Shown piece by piece: positions 17,682-26,634 of a DNA stretch of 64,000 nt (within the stretch, counting starts at the first letter, position 1; each line of letters begins with the position of its first letter). The translations under genes were made by a program, and so were the position numbers. The DNA lies in contig NZ_LXEW01000015.1 in assembly GCF_001655055.1 (NCBI RefSeq), positions 62,001 through 126,000 of the forward strand, read 5' to 3'. The notes beneath the pieces are model-generated. The model ran no database searches. It saw only the letters and a list, made by a program, of their open reading frames with translations, and had not been told where the DNA came from. The stretch comes from Providencia heimbachae ATCC 35613 (GTDB lineage Bacteria; Pseudomonadota; Gammaproteobacteria; Enterobacterales; Enterobacteriaceae).

Positions 17682-18199
17682 ATGAGCTGATACTTTTTTA
17701 TACAAAAACCCAATTATTTATGCGTGTTATGATGTTTTCGGTAAAAAACCGAGTGACATCACATTAACTTACTGTTTTTAAACAACTTAATCGATTCAAA
17801 ATTTACACTTTAATTGTCAACTAAAATCCTGTATTGTCCCCTACCTTATCGTGAGAATTGAGAGTTACATCGACTTTTCACCTTAAAACTACGCCTTTTG
17901 CAATAAATATATTCTGTTCTAAGGCGATTCTATAATAATGTATGTTAAAAATATGTTTACAGACTGAAAGTTAACATATCTATAATTTATTGACACTCGA
18001 GTGCTCAGCTTGGTGTTTTTTTATCAGACATATGCTTTAAGTAATTCAAGGTACAGCTAGGCGACAAGAGAATCAGTCTCTGGAAGCCCATATAAATAGG
18101 CGACTAGCGCTAACACACAGCGCCAATCTTCACAATAATGCTGAAACTTGAAGAATGAAAAGTATAACCTCTCAAGAGATTATTTATGGGAGTTCACAG
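17682..18199. other. 518-base gap between mdtG and POT transporter gene
   Basis: No gene. Near 17732-17763 there is an imperfect hairpin (TCGGT...ACCGA within GATGT...ACATC) that may end mdtG transcripts. The right third is a diverged ERIC-like element. The promoter of the peptide transporter must lie here, but I see no convincing hexamers. Confidence 0.5.
18031..18165 (+). repeat. ERIC-like intergenic repeat upstream of POT transporter
   Basis: Left end TTAAGTAATTCAAGGTACAG then CTAGGCGACAAG, and right end GAAACTTGAAGAATGAAAAG, match ERIC ends. The middle (about 70 bases) has diverged strongly. The element contains an ATG (18155) in frame with the transporter gene, which would mislead start prediction. 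Confidence 0.6.
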
Positions 18200-19732
18200 A
18201 TGAATAATTCTGCGACTAAAACAAAAACCTTTTTCGGGCATCCGTACCCGCTAAGTTCACTTTTCCTGACGGAAATGTGGGAACGATTCTCTTTCTATGG
18301 TGTTCGTCCACTGCTTATTCTGTTTATGAGTGCGGCATTACTCCAAGGCGGTATGGGATTACCGATTGAACAAGCCTCCGCGATTGTTGGTATCTTCGCG
18401 GGTGGTGTTTACATTACTTCGTTACCCGGAGGTTGGTTAGCGGATAACTGGCTAGGGCAACGTAGAGCAGTTTGGTACGGCTCATTAATCATTGCATTAG
18501 GCCACTTATCTATCGCAATGTCCGCCGTGCTGACGAATACCTTTTTCTTCGTTGGCCTATTGCTGATCGTTCTTGGTACCGGTTTATTCAAAACCTGTAT
18601 CACCGTTATGGTAGGAACGCTGTATAAAAAAGAAGATACACGCCGCGACGGTGGTTTCTCTCTATTCTATATGGGGATCAATATGGGCTCATTCATTGCG
18701 CCACTTATTATTGGTCCTTTACATGAAAAATACGGCTGGCACATAGGCTTTGGTCTTGGTGGCTTAGGGATGTTGGTTGCGCTATTGGTATTCCGCTTCT
18801 ATGCAATTCCACAAATGCGCCGCTATGACAAAGAAGTTGGTTTAGATTCAACCTGGAACCACCCTACCGTTCAACGTAAAAACGTTGGTAGATGGGTGAC
18901 GTTAGCGATGATATTACTCGCCGGTTTAGTGGTTTTAATTGATAACGGTACCATTCCATTTAATGCCGCTGTAATAGCAAAAAGCTCTGCCTATGTGATT
19001 TCAACCTGTGTGGGTATCTATTTCTTATTTATGTTTTTCTTTGCAGACCTCAATAGTAGCGAACGTTCCCGCTTACTTGCCTGTTTGATCTTATTAGTTG
19101 CTGCGGCGTTCTTCTGGTCAGCATTCGAACAGAAACCAACCTCATTCAATATCTTTGCCCGTGACTATACTGACCGACAAATGGGTGATTTTGAAATCCC
19201 AACAATTTGGTTCCAAGCAATCAACGCATTATTCATTATTTTGCTTGCGCCAATCTTTAGCTGGTTCTGGCCATCATTAGCCAAACGCAGTATGAACCCA
19301 AGCAGCATGACAAAATTCGTCATCGGTATTTTATTTGCTGCGGGTGGTTTTGCTGTGATGATGGTTGCTGCAAACCACGTTCTCGCCACACAAAGCGGCG
19401 TATCTCCGTTCTGGCTGGTTGGCAGTATTTTATTACTGACACTGGGTGAGTTGTGCCTTAGTCCAATTGGTTTAGCAACCATGACTTTACTCGCTCCTCA
19501 TAAAATGCGTGGGCAAGTCATGGGGCTATGGTTCTGCGCCAGTGCGCTCGGTAACCTAGCAGCTGGTATCATGGGCGGTAACATTCGTAAAGACCAACTC
19601 GATTCAATGCCTGAGTTGTTCTCCCATGTTTCCATCGCATTAGTTATCTGTGCCATTGTTTTAGCTGCGTTGATCATTCCGGTGAGAAACATGCTGAAAA
19701 ATGCAGATAAAAATGAAGCGGAAGCGAACTAA
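18200..19732 (+). CDS. POT-family proton-dependent peptide transporter
   Basis: 510 residues from ATG 18200, chosen because GGGAG lies seven bases upstream. An in-frame ATG 15 codons earlier (18155) falls inside an ERIC-like repeat and is unlikely to be used. POT/PTR family hallmarks are the ExxER motif in EMWERFSFYGVRPLL (about residues 21-35), GGWLADNWLGQRRAVWYG, and FFWSAFEQKPTSFNIFARDYTDR. About 12-14 membrane helices. It should import di- or tripeptides with protons. E. coli homologues are DtpA-D; the sequence is not close enough in memory to choose one, so no symbol is given. A hairpin follows the stop codon. Confidence 0.88.
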   Translation: MNNSATKTKTFFGHPYPLSSLFLTEMWERFSFYGVRPLLILFMSAALLQGGMGLPIEQASAIVGIFAGGVYITSLPGGWLADNWLGQRRAVWYGSLIIALGHLSIAMSAVLTNTFFFVGLLLIVLGTGLFKTCITVMVGTLYKKEDTRRDGGFSLFYMGINMGSFIAPLIIGPLHEKYGWHIGFGLGGLGMLVALLVFRFYAIPQMRRYDKEVGLDSTWNHPTVQRKNVGRWVTLAMILLAGLVVLIDNGTIPFNAAVIAKSSAYVISTCVGIYFLFMFFFADLNSSERSRLLACLILLVAAAFFWSAFEQKPTSFNIFARDYTDRQMGDFEIPTIWFQAINALFIILLAPIFSWFWPSLAKRSMNPSSMTKFVIGILFAAGGFAVMMVAANHVLATQSGVSPFWLVGSILLLTLGELCLSPIGLATMTLLAPHKMRGQVMGLWFCASALGNLAAGIMGGNIRKDQLDSMPELFSHVSIALVICAIVLAALIIPVRNMLKNADKNEAEAN

Positions 19733-19744
19733 CCTGCTCTAAAA

Positions 19745-19786
19745 TGCATTGCTCGATAACCTTTATTTGGTTATTGGGCAGTGCAA
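19745..19786 (+). terminator. Hairpin after peptide transporter gene
   Basis: TGCATTGCTCGATAACC (19745-19761) pairs imperfectly with the segment GGTTATTGGGCAGTGCA ending at 19786, with a short TTTATTT loop. No T tract follows, so the terminator role is tentative. Confidence 0.5.
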
Positions 19787-19851
19787 CTAAAATGTTATTT
19801 ATCCCCTTAGTATGCCAAGCAACACGACTCAGCCTTAAAGGATAGCTTTCT

Positions 19852-20643
19852 ATGAGTGCATTTTCCCTTCCTGTTTACTACGTCGATGCCTTCACCGATA
19901 CCCTATTCCATGGCAACCCAGCAGCGGTTGTATTACTTGAAAATTGGCTGCCCGATGAACAGCTTATCGCCATTGCAGCGGAAATAAATTTATCGGAAAC
20001 GGCATTCTTAGTCGAGGAACATATCCGTTGGTTCACTCCTATCACGGAAGTGGCACTTTGTGGTCATGCCACGCTCGCGGCTTCGTTTGTTCTCAATCAA
20101 TTTAAACAGCACCCCGCCAATCCCATTATTTTTCAATCCCTTTCTGGTCAATTAACCGTTACTAAAAAAGAGGATGGGTTTACACTCGATTTCCCAATTT
20201 TAGATTGTGAACCTGTGAATATCGATCAATACCCTCAAATTAGTGAGATATTGGGTACCCGTATCGATGCATTATGGCTAGCCAAAGACCGCTATATTTG
20301 TTTTCTGGCTAGCGTACAGCAAGTCAAAGATTGTCAGCCAAACATGAGTGAATTAGCTAAATTACCTTTAGCCGGGCTAACAATTACCGCAAAAAGCGAT
20401 GATACTCAGAGTGACTTTGTCTCGCGTTATTTTGCCCCGGCAAAAGGGGTGAATGAAGATCCTGTAACCGGCACATCCCATTGTGCTATTGCGCCACTAT
20501 GGGCTAATCGACTAAATAAAAATCACTTAGTGGGACATCAAATTTCAGCGCGTGGTGGGGTTATTCAATGTGATGTCGGTGATAAACGGGTAAAATTAAC
20601 CGGTAAGGCAACCTTATTTTTGACTGGTACGATCCACCTTTAA
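19852..20643 (+). CDS. PhzF-family isomerase/epimerase
   Basis: 263 residues. PhzF proteins share a diaminopimelate-epimerase-like fold of two halves and usually catalyse isomerisation without cofactor. Seen here: the opening YYVDAFTDTLFHGNPAAVV, the catalytic glutamate in EINLSETAFL (about residue 46), CGHATLAAS (about 76-84), and the second-half signature NEDPVTGTSHCAIAPLW. The length agrees with small family members such as the YddE group. The physiological substrate is unknown for most enterobacterial members. It is a single gene with a moderate Shine-Dalgarno (AAAGGA) before ATG. Confidence 0.88.
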   Translation: MSAFSLPVYYVDAFTDTLFHGNPAAVVLLENWLPDEQLIAIAAEINLSETAFLVEEHIRWFTPITEVALCGHATLAASFVLNQFKQHPANPIIFQSLSGQLTVTKKEDGFTLDFPILDCEPVNIDQYPQISEILGTRIDALWLAKDRYICFLASVQQVKDCQPNMSELAKLPLAGLTITAKSDDTQSDFVSRYFAPAKGVNEDPVTGTSHCAIAPLWANRLNKNHLVGHQISARGGVIQCDVGDKRVKLTGKATLFLTGTIHL

Positions 20644-20655
20644 TTTAAGGTAATC

Positions 20656-20682
20656 CGCTGCAACTTGAAGTATCAAGGGGAT
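20656..20682 (+). repeat. Short ERIC right-end remnant
   Basis: GCTGCAACTTGAAGTATCA followed by AGGGG resembles the right end of ERIC elements. Only about 27 bases remain, so this could be coincidence. Confidence 0.3.
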
Positions 20683-20757
20683 TATTGCTGAATTTATTTA
20701 TGATGAGTATTACACTAGAGTTAAATAAACGCTAAGTAATCATTTTAAGGTTTAAAC

Positions 20758-21165
20758 ATGTCCTCAGAAGTTGATGATGCTATTGCAGTAAAAATAGAAC
20801 AATCAGTCACTCGCGTCTCTAAAGTTATTTTCCCTACCACAACCAATCACCATAGTACCCTTTTTGGGGGGACTGCACTTGCTTGGATGGATGAGGTTTC
20901 GTTTATTACTGCCACACGTTTTTGCCGTAAGCGTCTCGTCACCGTATCCACAGAAAAAATTAATTTTACTCACCCAATACCCTCCGGCACTATTGTCGAA
21001 TTAGTGGGTAAAGTCAGCCGTGTTGGCAGAACCAGCTTAGCCGTGAATGTCTCTATTTTTTTAGAAGATATGTATTCCGAGGGACGAGAAGAAGTGATCC
21101 ACGGTCAGTTTAATTTCGTTGCCGTTGATGATAATGGCAAACCCACCCCATTATTTGAAAAATAA
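20758..21165 (+). CDS. Hotdog-fold acyl-CoA thioesterase
   Basis: 135 residues. Acyl-CoA hydrolase of the YciA/BFIT-like hotdog group. The motif NHHSTLFGGTALAWMDEVSFITA contains the catalytic aspartate and matches the usual N-x-x-G-x-xFGG...MD pattern. The second strand segment VTVSTEKINFTHPIPSGTIVEL is also typical. It hydrolyses acyl-CoA to free acid and CoA; chain-length preference cannot be told. Single gene downstream of the PhzF gene, separated by 114 bases, which contains a short ERIC-like remnant. Confidence 0.87.
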   Translation: MSSEVDDAIAVKIEQSVTRVSKVIFPTTTNHHSTLFGGTALAWMDEVSFITATRFCRKRLVTVSTEKINFTHPIPSGTIVELVGKVSRVGRTSLAVNVSIFLEDMYSEGREEVIHGQFNFVAVDDNGKPTPLFEK

Positions 21166-21189
21166 ACCTTTCTAAAAAAATCAAAAAGA

Positions 21190-21215
21190 GTGTGCGATAT
21201 TAATTTTTCGCACAC
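21190..21215. terminator. Hairpin between thioesterase and cyuP-like gene
   Basis: GTGTGCGA (21190-21197) pairs perfectly with TCGCACAC (21208-21215). It lies between convergent genes. The flanks carry A-rich sequence on the left, so it may terminate on both strands, more clearly on the minus side. Confidence 0.55.
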
Positions 21216-21285
21216 CCTTACTTTACCTTTTATCCTAATTATCGTTTATACCATTACTAGGCTAATCTGAACTTATAACCTCTTA

Positions 21286-22614
21286 CTAGGCAAAAGCTAA
21301 GAACGGTGAGATACATAACAAGAACCCAGTAAAAATAATCAGGTACAACGATGTACCTTTATATTTATGCAGCATTGGGACTTTGTAAACTAAATATGCT
21401 GGAATTAAGCACCCAACCATCCCGAATATTGGGCTACAGATTGAAGTAAAACTCAATACTGGGGCATTCAGAATAATCGCTCCCCATGCCAATAAGACCG
21501 CAAATACCATAATGCCATTTTTAACCCATGAATCTCTAATTCGCTCAATAGGCATCATTCGTTGAAGGATATTCATCACGATCCCTTGAGTTGCCTCACG
21601 AAAACCAAGGTAAACACCAAAAAATGCCGTCATTACAGCGAAAATATTGAGCATGACACTCACTACAGTTACCCATCCACCAGGGAAGAACTTAGCGGCG
21701 ATTGCCAATGCAGAGATATTTTGCTCATACGCTTTTACGGCTTCTTCATGCCCCATTGCCAATGTAAAAGATACCGCGTAGAAAAATACCGTACAAAACA
21801 AAATACCAAAGGCTATGTTCATTGCTCTCAATGCTTTATAACGAGCAACTTCCCGATTTTTATTTTGGCTACGAAATGAAATAACCATCGGGCTTAACGT
21901 TTGAATAAATAAAATAGAGGTTAGGGTAAATGGCAATGTAATGATGGCTTCTTTAAATAAGCGTCCAACAGGTGGTAAAGAGCCAGCATTATATAAATGC
22001 CACATGCCAATCATTGAAATTCCTAAGGCAGCGACAACGAAGAGCTTAGTCAATACCATAAAACTAGAAAGCTTAAATAATAACTTTTCACCACGGGATG
22101 AAATAGCGACAAGAATGCAAATTAACGCCAAACCATACCACGGGTTTTCAGATAACAACCCTTCAGTTACACCAAAAGTTTGAAGATATGAAGCACTGTC
22201 ATTTGTAATTGCAGTTGAATAAACAAACATCCAAATGACTAACATGACAAAATAAAGCGCTCCTAATAACATTCCCCAGTTTTTACCTAAATATCCACTA
22301 ATTACACTGGGGTAGTCTTTACATTCAGGTGATTCCGCAAGCGTATTAATAAATAAACGTTGAAATAAATACATTGCAGGATAACCGACAATGGATGAGA
22401 GTAAAAAAACCCACAACCCCATCAATCCAACTTGTACAGGTAAAAAAACAATCCCCGCCCCTATTGCCATACCGATACTCATAATTACCCAACCAGCGTC
22501 AGTACCATCAAACTTAATAGCCGCACGCCATTGATCTTCTGTCATACCTGCTCGAGAAGCGGCTGTAGAGCCGTTCTGTTTTTCTTGATTATCTATCGTT
22601 GGAATTGTTGCCAT
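21286..22614 (-). CDS. cyuP: HAAAP-family amino acid transporter, CyuP/DlsT (YhaO) type
   Basis: 442 residues with about 11 membrane segments. Long stretches are the same as I remember for E. coli YhaO (DlsT/CyuP): TDAGWVIMSIGMAIGAGIVF, ESPECKDYPSVISGYLGKNW, VYSTAITNDSASYL and APVLSFTSICSPIFGMVGC. In E. coli cyuP-cyuA encodes cysteine uptake and an anaerobic cysteine desulfidase under the Lrp-like regulator CyuR; serine transport has also been proposed. No cyuA follows here, since the downstream neighbour is convergent. The long upstream region carries a 12-bp inverted repeat listed separately. Confidence 0.85.
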   Translation of the reverse strand: MATIPTIDNQEKQNGSTAASRAGMTEDQWRAAIKFDGTDAGWVIMSIGMAIGAGIVFLPVQVGLMGLWVFLLSSIVGYPAMYLFQRLFINTLAESPECKDYPSVISGYLGKNWGMLLGALYFVMLVIWMFVYSTAITNDSASYLQTFGVTEGLLSENPWYGLALICILVAISSRGEKLLFKLSSFMVLTKLFVVAALGISMIGMWHLYNAGSLPPVGRLFKEAIITLPFTLTSILFIQTLSPMVISFRSQNKNREVARYKALRAMNIAFGILFCTVFFYAVSFTLAMGHEEAVKAYEQNISALAIAAKFFPGGWVTVVSVMLNIFAVMTAFFGVYLGFREATQGIVMNILQRMMPIERIRDSWVKNGIMVFAVLLAWGAIILNAPVLSFTSICSPIFGMVGCLIPAYLVYKVPMLHKYKGTSLYLIIFTGFLLCISPFLAFA

Positions 22615-23516
22615 AATTAGTCACTCAATAGTTAAATTTTTGATAAAAAGCTTTTTTGGTTTTTAAATGCGATTAAATGGGTTATTTATTGTAAGTATTT
22701 TGAATAACCTTAATTATTTGCAGGCTTTTATCATGTACAAATCATAGAGGATATATAGGAGAAAAAACGACTCTTTAATGGCCTATAAAACCCGATGTAA
22801 ATAGAAAAATTTTCTCCTATAAGAGCATTACGACGAAAATATCTCTATCTAGCAGAGGAAATAAACTTGAGTCACTAAGTCATGACTGCATAATATGTAA
22901 TGTATTGTTTTTAATATGAAAAATAAAAATATCTACGAAGCGATGCTTATTAACAATTTCAACAATTTCTGATTTAATACGTGCTAAACATCACAAGATC
23001 TTATGATAATTAATATCACGCTGAGCAATAACTCTGTATTTTGTTTTATTTTTGTGAACTTTTGAAATATACCACTATAGTGATATATTCCATGAGATTA
23101 AATTTTTCGTTTCAGCTTAATATGACATAATCTAATAATGTTACATTGTCATTTTTTAGCACTATCACTGCAATTTTATGATTTTCTTGCGCGTTTTTAA
23201 TAATAAAGATATCAACTGTAATCACAATATGAACAATAACACTCTCATAAAGTGTAATCACCATTACTTGTTGATATTCATCAAATATCGAAGTAAAGTA
23301 ATCAATAATAAATGGCAGTAATCAATGACATTTAAAGCGTTTAAATCCAATAAAAATAGATTTTTTATTTAAATAATAAGCCTATTGTTATTATAAATTT
23401 TGTTACACATGTAAATTGCATCTAATTAATGACATGTTAAAGTTCAACCTGTCGTTTAGCTAATAACGAATATTTTTATTAAGAACGTTTATCACCAACA
23501 TAAGACATAAAATATC
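22615..23516. other. 902-base AT-rich divergent intergenic region
   Basis: No gene found on either strand. It contains the 12-bp inverted repeat at 22754-22821, the palindrome AGTCATGACT near 22879, and many AT-rich runs that could hold curved DNA or H-NS sites. It must hold the promoters of cyuP (leftward) and of the Sel1-repeat gene (rightward). Confidence 0.5.
22754..22821. promoter_or_regulatory. Perfect 12-bp inverted repeat upstream of cyuP
   Basis: TATAGGAGAAAA (22754-22765) and its exact complement TTTTCTCCTATA (22810-22821) are 44 bases apart, 140-207 bases upstream of the cyuP start. The arms contain GAGAA/TTCTC. The CyuR operator of E. coli is built on GAGAA and TTCTC halves, but there they are close together. 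Two separate half-sites or a looping operator are possible; this link is inference. Confidence 0.45.
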
Positions 23517-24086
23517 ATGCTTAGAATTCTTTCATTAATCTTACTATTTGCCTTCTCTATTAACCTTAGCTTTGCAGCCGTTCCTAAAGAAACGTTAAAA
23601 CTAATAGAAAAAGAGGCACAAAAAGGCGATATCAAAGCACAAGTTATGCTTGGCATTGGCTATTACTTAGGCAATGAAATTAAACAAGATTATCCTAAAG
23701 CTAAAAAATGGTTAACCATGGCATCCCAAAAAGGTAATTCTGATGCTCAGCTATTTTTAGGTGATATGTATTTAAACGGTAATGGCGTAGAACCTAATCT
23801 TGAAACGGCAATAGGATGGCTAGAAAAATCTGCCAATAAAGGAAATGCCGAAGCCCAAAATTATATGGGGCAATTTTACTATCAAGGTATTGGCGTTAAA
23901 CAAAATTATATTACTGCCTATGAATGGTTCAAAAAATCCGCTGATAAAAAATATCCACCCGCACAGTATCAAATTGGTAAAATGCTTGAAAGTGGTGAAG
24001 GAACTGAAGTTAACGAAAAATCAGGTTCTGAGTATTTAACACTAGCGTGTAAAGCGGGGCTCAAAGAAGCGTGTAAGAAGCCATAA
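23517..24086 (+). CDS. Secreted Sel1-repeat protein
   Basis: 189 residues with a signal peptide (LRILSLILLFAFSINLSFA, cleavage near residue 21). It then has about four Sel1-like repeats of 36 residues, seen from AQVMLGIGYYLGNEIKQDYPKA, AQLFLGDMYLNGNGVEPNLETA, AQNYMGQFYYQGIGVKQNY and AQYQIGKMLESGEGTEVNEKSG. Sel1 repeats are alpha-helical scaffolds for protein-protein contacts; periplasmic members may take part in envelope or toxin-immunity functions. No specific role can be given. It is a single gene after a long AT-rich gap, followed by a hairpin. Confidence 0.85.
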   Translation: MLRILSLILLFAFSINLSFAAVPKETLKLIEKEAQKGDIKAQVMLGIGYYLGNEIKQDYPKAKKWLTMASQKGNSDAQLFLGDMYLNGNGVEPNLETAIGWLEKSANKGNAEAQNYMGQFYYQGIGVKQNYITAYEWFKKSADKKYPPAQYQIGKMLESGEGTEVNEKSGSEYLTLACKAGLKEACKKP

Positions 24087-24155
24087 CTGTATGGATATTT
24101 TTTATCAAATTTGCGCAATCATAGTAATGTGCATTTTCTCTTATTTATAACAGTG

Positions 24156-24188
24156 CAGGTAAATTTTAGTCATTACTAATTTTACCTG
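24156..24188 (+). terminator. Hairpin after Sel1-repeat gene
   Basis: CAGGTAAA (24156-24163) pairs with TTTACCTG (24181-24188), and the inner TTAGT/ACTAA extends the stem. It lies about 70 bases after the stop codon and has only a weak T-rich tail. The rest of the 373-base gap up to uspF has no gene; its right part is an ERIC-like repeat. Confidence 0.5.
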
Positions 24189-24336
24189 TCTTAAATATAA
24201 CAAGCCTCCTTTATTTCTTACTAAAAATGCCCTCATAACGCACAGTTGCTCACATTTTTTTGTTCAAAGTCGATTATCATTAATCTATTGTCGATATATA
24301 CCCAAAACAGACTAAAATGATCTAAACTTATAATAT

Positions 24337-24444
24337 GTATACTCAAAGTTATTTGAGCTGTGTATAGGTGTGAAGTATAAATAATGATACAGATTCGATT
24401 TGCTAAGCATCACGAGCATACTGCTTAAGGTATGATGAGAAAAA
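24337..24444 (+). repeat. ERIC-like intergenic repeat in uspF leader
   Basis: Left end GTATACTCAAAGTTATTTGA then GCTG, and right end GCTTAAGGTATGATGAGA, resemble ERIC ends; length about 108 bases. It finishes only 16 bases before the uspF ATG and would be transcribed into the mRNA leader if the promoter is upstream. Confidence 0.5.
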
Positions 24445-24459
24445 TAAAAAGGAGAATTT

Positions 24460-24897
24460 ATGTACAATACTATTCTAGTTCCGATTGATGTAACTGAAGA
24501 CACACTAACTAGCCTTTTAATTCCACATGTTAATTCATTACAAAAAATCAATAATGCAACGGTTCATTTTTTGGCCGTTACTGCACCTATTTCAAACTAT
24601 TTACGTTATGGTGGGACGATCCTACCGAATGATTTCCCTGATGATGCGAAACAAGCAGAGATCATTCTCAATGAATTAAAAGAAAAGATTAAGCTATTCT
24701 CAATCCCTGCTGATAAAGTTCAGGTAAAAGCCGCCATTGGCTCAGTAAAAGATGAGATCTTAGCGACTGCAGAAGACATTAAAGCAGATATTATTTTACT
24801 GGGTTCACGCCGACCGAGTATGTCTACCTATTTATTAGGGTCAAATGCAGCCTCTGTAGTTCGTTATGCTAAAACTAGCGTGCTAGTTGTTAGATAG
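24460..24897 (+). CDS. uspF: Universal stress protein UspF
   Basis: 145 residues, one more than E. coli UspF. The UspA fold is indicated by the opening YNTILVPIDVTED, the middle AIGSVKDEILATAEDIKADIILLGSRRPS, and the ATP-binding end GSNAASVVRYAKTSVLVVR (G-x9-G(S/T) type). UspF-type proteins bind ATP and have been linked to adhesion and stress survival. A strong AAGGAG lies six bases before ATG. An ERIC-like element sits directly upstream. Confidence 0.93.
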   Translation: MYNTILVPIDVTEDTLTSLLIPHVNSLQKINNATVHFLAVTAPISNYLRYGGTILPNDFPDDAKQAEIILNELKEKIKLFSIPADKVQVKAAIGSVKDEILATAEDIKADIILLGSRRPSMSTYLLGSNAASVVRYAKTSVLVVR

Positions 24898-25068
24898 GGT
24901 AATTTAACCCAAACATATAGACTTTAAAGCCAAAAAAACGCTTATTATGCGGAACCTTAATGATTGTTACATAAAACAATAAACCCATACAATTTATATG
25001 ACTATTTAATATTTATTTAGGGTAAATTATAGGCTCATAAACATTTTCGTGGCTTTCACGCCCTGCTT

Positions 25069-25094
25069 TTTAAGCAGGGTTTTTTATTTGTTAA
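25069..25094 (+). terminator. Terminator downstream of uspF
   Basis: CCCTGCTT and AAGCAGGG form a stem with a short T loop, followed by a run of six T. It lies about 170 bases after the uspF stop; the gap in between has no gene that I can see. Confidence 0.75.
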
Positions 25095-25129
25095 ATTATT
25101 TTCTCATTAAAGGTTTTATTTTTTGTTAG

Positions 25130-25167
25130 AAAAACAAAAATAGCCCGTATTCAAAATATTACGAGCT
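25130..25167 (-). terminator. agp terminator
   Basis: On the minus strand AGCTCGTA pairs with TACGGGCT (one G-U pair) around a ten-base loop, followed by ATTTTTGTTTTT. It starts about 35 bases after the agp stop codon. Confidence 0.75.
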
Positions 25168-25202
25168 ATCTAAACGTTAAATTTGCCTGACTTACTGTAA
25201 AA

Positions 25203-26456
25203 TTACTGCTGTAATGCGGCTTTCATCACTTTTTGGAAATCATCCCAAGAACAATAACCATTTTTATCGATAGAACAATCCTTTAGCTCTAAAGTGACAT
25301 GTTTTGGCGGCGTCTTTAAAGATAGATAAGTGCTATCTCGTAATTGGTCTGAGGTTTGATAAACATACTCTACCTTCATGTAATCTTTGTTATCCTGCTT
25401 ATCATGCCAGCGTTGGAAAACTAACTTACCGCCAATTGGTGTATGCTCATATTGTTGGGGCAATTGATATGGATTAAAATTCATTGCTGACATCAAGGAA
25501 GCAATATTAGAGTCATGCCCCACTAAAAATATAAATTTAGCTGTTTCACCTTTATCAACAGAAGCAAAACCATTATTAATATAATTCAAGATAGGATGAG
25601 CGACATTTTTTGCGATTATTTTAGGACCAAATAACGTGTTTTGATAACCATTTTTTAGTGTATTAAGCTTCTTCCACTTTTCTGGCGAATTAACTAATCC
25701 CCAAGCAACATCATTTAATGGAAAGCCTTCATAATATTGAAGATCAATCGCATCTGCCGCAGAGTTCGCCATTTTCAATGGGCCACTTACACCCGGTTCT
25801 TTATCGGCTTCAACAATAAAACTATTTTTTGCTACCGCTAAATTACACAGTTTATCTGTTTTACATTTTTGAGAATCTTTAATATTAAGAATACTGTCTA
25901 ACTCATCATAACCCGGCTTAAGATCTACCCCCTTAAGGTGTTGATCCATCGCGGATATCGCTTTTTTCTTAAACTCCGGCGTATTATTTGTGATAATTGG
26001 ATTAAATACTGGATCCATCGTTCCAATTTCAGGTTGATGATGAATATTCACCTTACAGCCAGGAAATGCACCGGCGGCAAAAAATTGCCCCGTTGCTATC
26101 GTTCTTTGCAAACTATTGGTATATATATAAATATCATCACGGCTTGTTGGGCATAATTCATCTGCTAATAATTTATTTTGATCAATCCATTCCCTAAAAT
26201 AATGCCCCATATAAACTTCAAGAGCACCACCTTTCGTGGTTAAATAGCCACTTTGAGCATCCCATTCAGGCCATTTTTTATCCGTGATTTCCGTTAAGAC
26301 GCCTGTGTTAACAATCGGGGTACGCAGGTTATGACGGCTAAGTACGAGAACTTGGTCTAAAACCATATCTTGCGTATTATCTGTACTTGCCAATACTGGG
26401 GACATTGGTGTGAATAACGCAGCAGATAAGCACAGTGTGAGCATTCTATACTTCAT
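25203..26456 (-). CDS. agp: Periplasmic glucose-1-phosphatase (histidine acid phosphatase)
   Basis: 417 residues from ATG 26456, chosen for the GGAG eight bases upstream and because it gives a clean signal peptide (MKYRMLTLCLSAALFTPMSPVLAS). E. coli Agp has 413. The catalytic RHNLRTP near residue 38 is the histidine acid phosphatase motif, here in its Agp form rather than the phytase RHGxRxP, and the proton donor motif HDSNIASLMSAM lies near residue 312. It releases phosphate from glucose-1-phosphate in the periplasm. Single gene between two terminators. Confidence 0.93.
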   Translation of the reverse strand: MKYRMLTLCLSAALFTPMSPVLASTDNTQDMVLDQVLVLSRHNLRTPIVNTGVLTEITDKKWPEWDAQSGYLTTKGGALEVYMGHYFREWIDQNKLLADELCPTSRDDIYIYTNSLQRTIATGQFFAAGAFPGCKVNIHHQPEIGTMDPVFNPIITNNTPEFKKKAISAMDQHLKGVDLKPGYDELDSILNIKDSQKCKTDKLCNLAVAKNSFIVEADKEPGVSGPLKMANSAADAIDLQYYEGFPLNDVAWGLVNSPEKWKKLNTLKNGYQNTLFGPKIIAKNVAHPILNYINNGFASVDKGETAKFIFLVGHDSNIASLMSAMNFNPYQLPQQYEHTPIGGKLVFQRWHDKQDNKDYMKVEYVYQTSDQLRDSTYLSLKTPPKHVTLELKDCSIDKNGYCSWDDFQKVMKAALQQ

Positions 26457-26634
26457 CAAGATACTCCTACATTGATATAATAATAAAAATAGGGATGGCA
26501 AACTTGTCATCAATAAATAATTAAAATATTGATTCGTCAGTTTAAATATAATCTAATAATGAACTAATGGGCTTTTTTTTCTGCGATTAATATCTCAAAT
26601 TCAGCCCTTAAGCAAAATATACGAAAATAATAAA

